A stretch of 64,000 bases of DNA from positions 2,666,001-2,730,000 of the forward strand of contig NZ_CP102930.1 of the NCBI RefSeq assembly GCF_025558485.1. Direction: 5' to 3'. A model generated the notes under the pieces. It was not told where the DNA came from. It ran no database searches and saw only the letters and a program-made list of their open reading frames with translations. The translations under genes and the position numbers were made by a program. Positions 59,347 to 64,000 of the stretch are shown in pieces (the stretch's first letter is position 1; every line of letters starts with the position of its first letter). Origin of the DNA: Bdellovibrio bacteriovorus (GTDB lineage: Bacteria > Bdellovibrionota > Bdellovibrionia > Bdellovibrionales > Bdellovibrionaceae).

Positions 59347-61014
59347 ATGAATCACACGGGGATCGGTTCCTGGTTCACAGGAATCAAAGGTAAACTGTTA
59401 GTCGCAGCGGTATTACCAGTTATTGGATTTGGTATTGTTTTCGCCATCTCCCATTCAGGAATGAATGAGTTTGAAGATTATCTTGAAAATGCCCACAGCA
59501 ACATCATCCCCAACCTGCAAGCCTTGGCAGAACAACGCCAGGCCCGCAATGCCTATGGCTATCAACTTTTTGCGGCAATGAACATGAAGACCCCGGAAAA
59601 ACGTGAAGAACGCCTGAAAATTGCCCGTGAAGCTGTCGCGCAATATACAAAGGCATTTGATGACTATGCAGCCATCCCGTTCACCCCGGAAATGGAAAAG
59701 ACTTTTGAACCGGCCAAGGCTGTGCGCGATGAATACCTAAAACTTCTTAACGCCAACATTGAGCTGGTCAGCCAGGGCACCCCTGAGGCCTTTGAAAAGG
59801 CCCAGGCCCAAATGGACGGCCGTCTGTGGGAAATCGGAACCATCATGCACAAAATGAGTTCTGCCTCCATGACCTATTACAATGAGGCCGCAGCTACTGA
59901 CGCAAAGGACGGCAAATCAGCCTCCACCCGTATCAGTACTTTGACGATGCTGGTGACTTTGGTTTCCACTTTCGCCATTCTGGGCATCCTGCTGTGGATT
60001 GCCGCACGAATTTCCTCTTCTGTCAGCTCTATCGCTTCCCGTCTGTCCCAGGCCGGTGGTCAGGTGGCCGCCGCGGTTGAACAGTTAAACGAAGCCGGCA
60101 ATGCCCTGTCCCAGTCTTCAACGGAAGCTGCAGCTTCTTTGGAAGAGACTGTGGCCGCCCTGGAAGAAATGAGTTCCATGGTGCAGATGAATTCCGACAA
60201 CGCCAAACAGGCGGCAGCGTTGTCAGCATCCTCCCGTGACTCTGCCGAACAGGGCGAAAAAGAAATTCAATCCCTGATCCAATCCATGACTGAAATTTCC
60301 CAGTCCTCCAAAAAAATCGAGGAAATTATTTCTGTGATTGACGATATTGCCTTCCAGACCAATTTGCTGGCTCTGAATGCTGCGGTGGAAGCGGCACGTG
60401 CTGGTGAACAAGGAAAGGGGTTTGCTGTCGTGGCCGAAGCCGTTCGTGCGTTGGCACAAAGAAGCGCAGCTTCCGCAAAGGACATTTCCTCTTTGATTAA
60501 GGATTCCGTTTCCCAGATCGACACCGGCAGCGACATCGCAGACAAAAGCGGTGCCGTTCTGACGAACATTGTGAATTCGATCAAAAAAGTATCTGATCTG
60601 AACAATGAAATCGCAGCGGCAAGTTCTGAACAAACCACAGGTATCCAGCAGATCAGCAAAGCCATGAACCAACTGGATCAGGCCGCACAAAGCAACGCTG
60701 CTTCAGCGGAGGAAATCGCCGCCACCAGTGGTGAAATCAACAGTCTGGCCGCGACCAATCAAAGCCTGACGGTGGAATTGAATGCGGTGATCCTGGGCTC
60801 TGCCACAAGCACACTTGCTCCAGAGGCAACGACCAGCAGAAAAATCAAGCCCGCCCCGAAAGCGACCGCGAAAGCTCCGGCAAAGAGCAATGTCATTCCG
60901 ATGAAGACTGCCGCCCCTGCTCCGACACCGACGGCTAAAAAATCCTCTTCTCAGGACGTGATTCCGTTTGATGAAGACGACCGGGCCAAGGTCGGGACCA
61001 CTGACGGTTTCTAG
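59347..61014 (+). CDS. Methyl-accepting chemotaxis protein
   Basis: 555 residues: membrane helix (about 15-38), a four-helix-bundle periplasmic sensor (about 40-190), second helix (about 196-222), HAMP-like stretch, and a signalling domain with the hairpin tip [43 protein letters not shown] in shortened form around residues 335-380. The last 70 residues are an Ala/Pro/Lys-rich tail without a visible CheR-binding pentapeptide. It is monocistronic, between two terminators. The ligand is unknown. Confidence 0.94.
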   Translation: MNHTGIGSWFTGIKGKLLVAAVLPVIGFGIVFAISHSGMNEFEDYLENAHSNIIPNLQALAEQRQARNAYGYQLFAAMNMKTPEKREERLKIAREAVAQYTKAFDDYAAIPFTPEMEKTFEPAKAVRDEYLKLLNANIELVSQGTPEAFEKAQAQMDGRLWEIGTIMHKMSSASMTYYNEAAATDAKDGKSASTRISTLTMLVTLVSTFAILGILLWIAARISSSVSSIASRLSQAGGQVAAAVEQLNEAGNALSQSSTEAAASLEETVAALEEMSSMVQMNSDNAKQAAALSASSRDSAEQGEKEIQSLIQSMTEISQSSKKIEEIISVIDDIAFQTNLLALNAAVEAARAGEQGKGFAVVAEAVRALAQRSAASAKDISSLIKDSVSQIDTGSDIADKSGAVLTNIVNSIKKVSDLNNEIAAASSEQTTGIQQISKAMNQLDQAAQSNAASAEEIAATSGEINSLAATNQSLTVELNAVILGSATSTLAPEATTSRKIKPAPKATAKAPAKSNVIPMKTAAPAPTPTAKKSSSQDVIPFDEDDRAKVGTTDGF

Positions 61015-61046
61015 TTTTTAAAACTCAATAGTTACTTAATATTTAA

Positions 61047-61075
61047 CAAGCCCCTCGACCTTCGAGGGGCTTTTA
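61047..61075 (+). terminator. Terminator after the chemoreceptor gene
   Basis: AAGCCCCTCGA pairs with TCGAGGGGCTT over a short loop and is followed by TTACTTT. It separates the intact chemoreceptor from its truncated relative. Confidence 0.85.
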
Positions 61076-61192
61076 CTTTGAAACATTAACTGTATTCACA
61101 TTTCTACTTCTGGACTTTGACGACATATTAAAGATTCCGAATAAAATTCTGTCAAAAAAATATAACACCCGTTCGGGTTGAAGGAACTCTTT

Positions 61193-61678
61193 ATGACATT
61201 TCTATCCAGTTGGTTTCGAGGAATCAAAGGACGCCTGCTTATAGCCGCTATTCTGCCACTGATCGGTTTCACTGTTTTGGGCAGCCTGTCCATCAATGGC
61301 CTTAGCAAAGTGGTGAACCTGCTGCACTTGGCGAACTCTCAAGTCATCCCCACTTTTGAAATCGTGGGTGAAATGCGCCAGGCCCGTAATAAATACTTCT
61401 ACGGCGTCTGGGCTGCCATCAATCATCCGGATGAACCGGAAAAAATGAACAGCTATCTGAAGACCGCAGAAGACGGGATGAAAGAACTGCGCGATGCCCA
61501 GTTGATCTACGATCCTATTCCTCGCACCCCTGATGAAGACAAGGTCTATCAGGAAGTAAGACCGCACTTTGCCCAGTATTACAAACTAATGGAAGACACC
61601 ATCACACTGATCCGCAGTGGCGATACTCATAAAATCAAACAAGCCGAAGAACTCGATCCTGCTGGTGGACTATACTAA
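61193..61678 (+). pseudogene. Chemoreceptor N-terminal fragment, truncated by deletion
   Basis: The first about 150 residues match the neighbouring intact chemoreceptor: GIKGRLLIAAILPLIGF in the first helix versus [17 protein letters not shown], then a similar four-helix sensor (IPTFEIVGEMRQARNKY). After HKIKQAEE at about base 61650 the homology stops; the frame reads LDPAGGLY and ends in sequence that in another frame encodes the end of an RND transporter. The second membrane helix, HAMP and signalling domains are missing. The ATG and an AAGGA site are intact, so a truncated protein could still be made. Confidence 0.85.
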
Positions 61679-61973
61679 TCACTTGATCCACGAGGGCATG
61701 GCTCGTAATGAGGCTATCATCAAGGCCTGCCGCACGCGTTTGCGTCCTATTCTGATGACGTCACTGGCGTTGATTTCCGGTATGATCCCGATTGCCATTG
61801 GACTGAATGAGGCCTCGGCGATGAGAACTTCCATGGGGGTTGCCATCATCGGTGGTTTGATTAGTTCGACATTGCTGACGCTTTTGATCGTGCCAGCAGC
61901 CTTTGGTTTTGTAGAGGATTTCAAGGCCTGGTTCCGTGCGAAGCTGGCCCGAATTACGGGGTATCAGCCGTAA
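61650..61973 (+). pseudogene. RND efflux transporter C-terminal fragment
   Basis: About 107 codons match the end of an AcrB/HAE1-type RND pump: KNSILLVDYTNHLIHEGM, then ACRTRLRPILMTSLALISGMIP and GLISSTLLTLLIVPA, which are the last transmembrane helices. The remaining about 900 N-terminal residues are missing, and there is no start codon of its own. It joins the truncated chemoreceptor in a different frame at about 61647-61655. The end overlaps selO's 3' end by 10 bases. Confidence 0.87.
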
Positions 61974-63373
61974 AGTCCGCGGAAGCTGCGGATTTGTTCA
62001 AGCTTCTGTTCAAAGGGGGCCCAGTCGTCGTTTTCGGCGATGGGCTTCCACAGAGATTCCAATTCATCAATAATCAAGGAACACGCTTTGCCTGTGTGCA
62101 GGTAAGGATGTTGTTTTTTTTCAGTCTCGGCGGCTTCAAAATACGACAATGTTTCCTTCAGCTTTTTGAAGGACTCTTTTTGATAAAGCTCTTTCTGGGG
62201 TGAGCGCTCCAGACGCTCGGGGATCGCACCGGAATGCAGATCATACAGAGTTTGTTCAAACAATCCTTTTTCCTGATCCAGGAACTGGAACAGATGTGCC
62301 ACCAGTTCTGAATTCAGATCATAGATTGCAGCGCCCTCTTCCAGAGGATTGCGCAGATTCAAGCGCAGCAAAAGCCGGCGTTGTGTTTCAAAGTTAAAGG
62401 CATCGCCGTAGTCGTCTAGCACCTCGGCCACCGGCAGATCGGGGAAGGCGACCTGAAGAGCATTTCCGAGTTGATGCAAATTCCATAAGACCGCCGAAGG
62501 TTGGCGCCCATAACAATACAGCCCGGTTTGGTCAAAGTAAGCCGCCGTAAACGCCGGGTCATAGGTCGGCAGGAAACGGTAAGGGCCATAGTCAAAACTT
62601 TCGCCTGTTATGTTCATGTTATCAGTATTAAGAACTCCATGAACAAAGCCCGCCATCATCCACGCAGCCACGGTTTTTGCCATGGCATAGGAGACCTCAC
62701 GCAGGAAGGCGGCGGCCAGTTCTGTTTCAGTTAACGGAGTCAGGGCCGGATAGAAATGCTTCACAGAATAATTCAGTAACTTTTTGATGTTTTCCGGCTG
62801 ATTCAAAAATGCCAGACGCTGGAAAGTTCCAAAGCGAATATGACTGTGGCCAAGACGAACCAAAACGGCAGCACGGGTTGGGGAGGGTTCGTCATGTCTT
62901 TGCAGTTGTTCGCCGGTTTCAAACACCGAAAAGGTTTTGCTGGTGTTCACACCATAAGATTCCAAAAGTTCTGTTGCCAGAATTTCCCTGAAGGCGCCTT
63001 TTAAAGTAAGTCGTCCGTCGCCACCTCGGGAATACGGAGTGCGCCCACTGCCTTTGGTGCCCAGATCCAAAAGTCGGGAGCCTGCCTGAAGTTGTGCAAA
63101 AAGAAATCCGCGTCCATCCCCCAGATCCGGGTTGTAGCTGCGGAATTGATGACCGTGGTAGCGTAATGCCAGTGGGGCCTTGATGTTCTGAGGCAGGCTT
63201 TCAAACTTCCAGAAATGAGCCTGCCACTGTTCCGGCGTCAGAGCGCCCAACCCCACGGATGCGGCGGCGCTTTGATTGCGATAACGCAAAATTGCCTGCG
63301 GGAATTGGGCAGGTGGCACTTCATCGTAAAAATCAGGGCCAAGCTCATAAATTGGAGGTACAAAGGATGTCAT
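61964..63373 (-). CDS. selO: Protein adenylyltransferase SelO (YdiU family)
   Basis: 469 residues of the SelO pseudokinase family, which transfers AMP to protein hydroxyls. Visible are LALRYHGHQFRSYNPDLGDGRG, LGTKGSGRTPYSRGGDGRLTLKGAFRE, GVLNTDNMNITGESFDYGPYRF (metal-binding Asn and Asp) and CYGRQPSAVLWNL. Many family members end in a Cys or selenocysteine; here the C-terminus is RSFRGLYG without it, so this is a shorter, Cys-free form. The ATG has AAGGGG upstream. Confidence 0.93.
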   Translation of the reverse strand: MTSFVPPIYELGPDFYDEVPPAQFPQAILRYRNQSAAASVGLGALTPEQWQAHFWKFESLPQNIKAPLALRYHGHQFRSYNPDLGDGRGFLFAQLQAGSRLLDLGTKGSGRTPYSRGGDGRLTLKGAFREILATELLESYGVNTSKTFSVFETGEQLQRHDEPSPTRAAVLVRLGHSHIRFGTFQRLAFLNQPENIKKLLNYSVKHFYPALTPLTETELAAAFLREVSYAMAKTVAAWMMAGFVHGVLNTDNMNITGESFDYGPYRFLPTYDPAFTAAYFDQTGLYCYGRQPSAVLWNLHQLGNALQVAFPDLPVAEVLDDYGDAFNFETQRRLLLRLNLRNPLEEGAAIYDLNSELVAHLFQFLDQEKGLFEQTLYDLHSGAIPERLERSPQKELYQKESFKKLKETLSYFEAAETEKKQHPYLHTGKACSLIIDELESLWKPIAENDDWAPFEQKLEQIRSFRGLYG

Positions 63374-63473
63374 GCCCCCTTATCTTCTTTTCCCGGTGCA
63401 AACGCAAGGGGGTCTATTCTAGTTGACAGTGACTTGCATTTAGGGGAAAACAAGCTCACCAAAGGCGGTCTTC

Positions 63474-63953
63474 GTGGACGAACAGATTTTAACTCAAAAC
63501 CCGGCTCACCAACATTCCTGCTGCGAAGTGGATCACACTCAACACGAAGAGTTCGCGGAAAAAACTGAAAACTGGGATCGCGTCGGCATTTTCCTTTCGT
63601 CTTTGTGTGCGATTCACTGTCTGGCGACACCGCTGTTGGTTCTGTTGCTGCCGGTTCTTGGTGAATTCTTTCATTCTGAATGGGTGCATCTGACCATGGC
63701 AGTGGTGATCTTGCCTGTCGGGCTTTTTGCCTTTTGGTCAGGGTATAAGCATCACAAACAAACGCGTGTCTTTACGCTTGGGGTGGTGGGGCTTTTCATG
63801 GTGGCGCTGGCTTCCGTTCTGCCGCACGAGTGGGTGGAGGTTATGGAGCATGATGTGGTCACTATCATCGGCAGTATTCTGTTGATCACAGCCCATGTTC
63901 TGAATCGTCGTGCCTGCCTATGTCATAAGCATGAGTCAGCTCGCCCAAAGTAA
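63474..63953 (+). CDS. MerC-family membrane protein
   Basis: 159 residues: a His/Cys-rich N-terminus (QHSCCEVDHTQHEE), then four membrane helices in the MerC pattern with the metal-binding Cys pair in SSLCAIHCLATPLL in the first helix. The C-terminus is again His/Cys-rich (RRACLCHKH). MerC imports mercuric ions in mer operons, but isolated relatives like this may handle other soft metals. The start is GTG with a GGCGG site. It is divergent from selO across 100 bases. No mer genes are seen nearby, but the window ends soon after. Confidence 0.8.
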   Translation: MDEQILTQNPAHQHSCCEVDHTQHEEFAEKTENWDRVGIFLSSLCAIHCLATPLLVLLLPVLGEFFHSEWVHLTMAVVILPVGLFAFWSGYKHHKQTRVFTLGVVGLFMVALASVLPHEWVEVMEHDVVTIIGSILLITAHVLNRRACLCHKHESARPK

Positions 63954-64000
63954 TATATCGAACAACAGTCAATGCAGCTTTTTGTGGCAGGAAACGCATC

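Noticed and set aside
61617..61973. Reading the RND fragment as a complete small membrane protein with its own ATG at 61617
   Set aside because: The first about 11 codons are chemoreceptor sequence in the wrong frame; the RND match begins only at KNSILLVDY.
1..64000. CRISPR array, tRNA/rRNA genes, prophage or integrative element
   Set aside because: No regularly spaced direct repeats, no clover-leaf candidates, no integrase or phage structural genes were seen; the only mobile-type gene is the RAYT.

Overview
The window looks like a stretch of a Bdellovibrio chromosome (B. bacteriovorus or a close relative). The signs are moderate GC content, very dense gene packing with GTGA, ATGA and TAATG start/stop overlaps, many sigma-54 activators and chemoreceptors, a type IV pilus cluster running pilB - pilT-like - pilC - pilS - pilR, and a Myxococcus-like gliding (Agl/Glt) operon. 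The assignment is from gene content and recognition; no database search was run. I saw no rRNA, tRNA, CRISPR array or intact prophage.

Region by region. 1-8.7 kb is mixed housekeeping: a membrane protein, an orphan sigma-54 activator coupled to a DJ-1/PfpI protein, a DsbA-fold protein, a broken L,D-transpeptidase, a TruC-like pseudouridine synthase, an M1 peptidase, a J-domain-like protein and a glycerophosphodiesterase. 8.7-12.2 kb has a phospholipase-D lipoprotein, a small secreted protein, bacterioferritin with a Fur-box-like site, and the first copy of a structured dispersed repeat. 12.2-19.3 kb (minus strand) is the type IV pilus assembly and regulation operon, whose PilT-like member has lost its Walker A residues. 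19.3-29.3 kb has an AroE-like protein, ribF, a CHASE2 histidine kinase with a sigma-54 response regulator, two GT9 glycosyltransferases, a tandem cNMP-binding protein and an RCC1-like lipoprotein.

29.3-41.6 kb (minus strand) is an outer-membrane biogenesis block: prfB (with the classical +1 programmed frameshift and an apparently leaderless promoter), lolC, lolD, bamA, skp, lpxA, a gnnA-like dehydrogenase, lpxB, lpxK, an LpxL-type acyltransferase and a DUF3108 lipoprotein. Structured repeats lie on either side of bamA, and a terminator sits directly before lpxA. 41.8-46.3 kb has ybeY with a 7TM-HD phosphohydrolase, mazG, and a REP-associated (RAYT-type) transposase that could explain the dispersed repeats.

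46.6-59.2 kb is the most interesting block: eleven co-directional genes ending at a strong terminator. They encode a VWA (MIDAS) lipoprotein, a GYF_2-PilZ protein, a TolQ/ExbB-type channel, two TolR/ExbD-type proteins of which only one keeps the channel aspartate, a giant periplasmic TPR protein, a small periplasmic protein, an FHA-like/TM/TonB-like protein, an outer-membrane barrel, a second TPR protein and a coiled-coil protein. This reads as a complete envelope-spanning, proton-driven gliding/adhesion machine with its own adhesin and a likely c-di-GMP input.

59.3-64 kb has an intact chemoreceptor, a deletion scar that joins the 5' end of a second chemoreceptor to the 3' end of an RND efflux gene, selO, and a MerC-family membrane protein.
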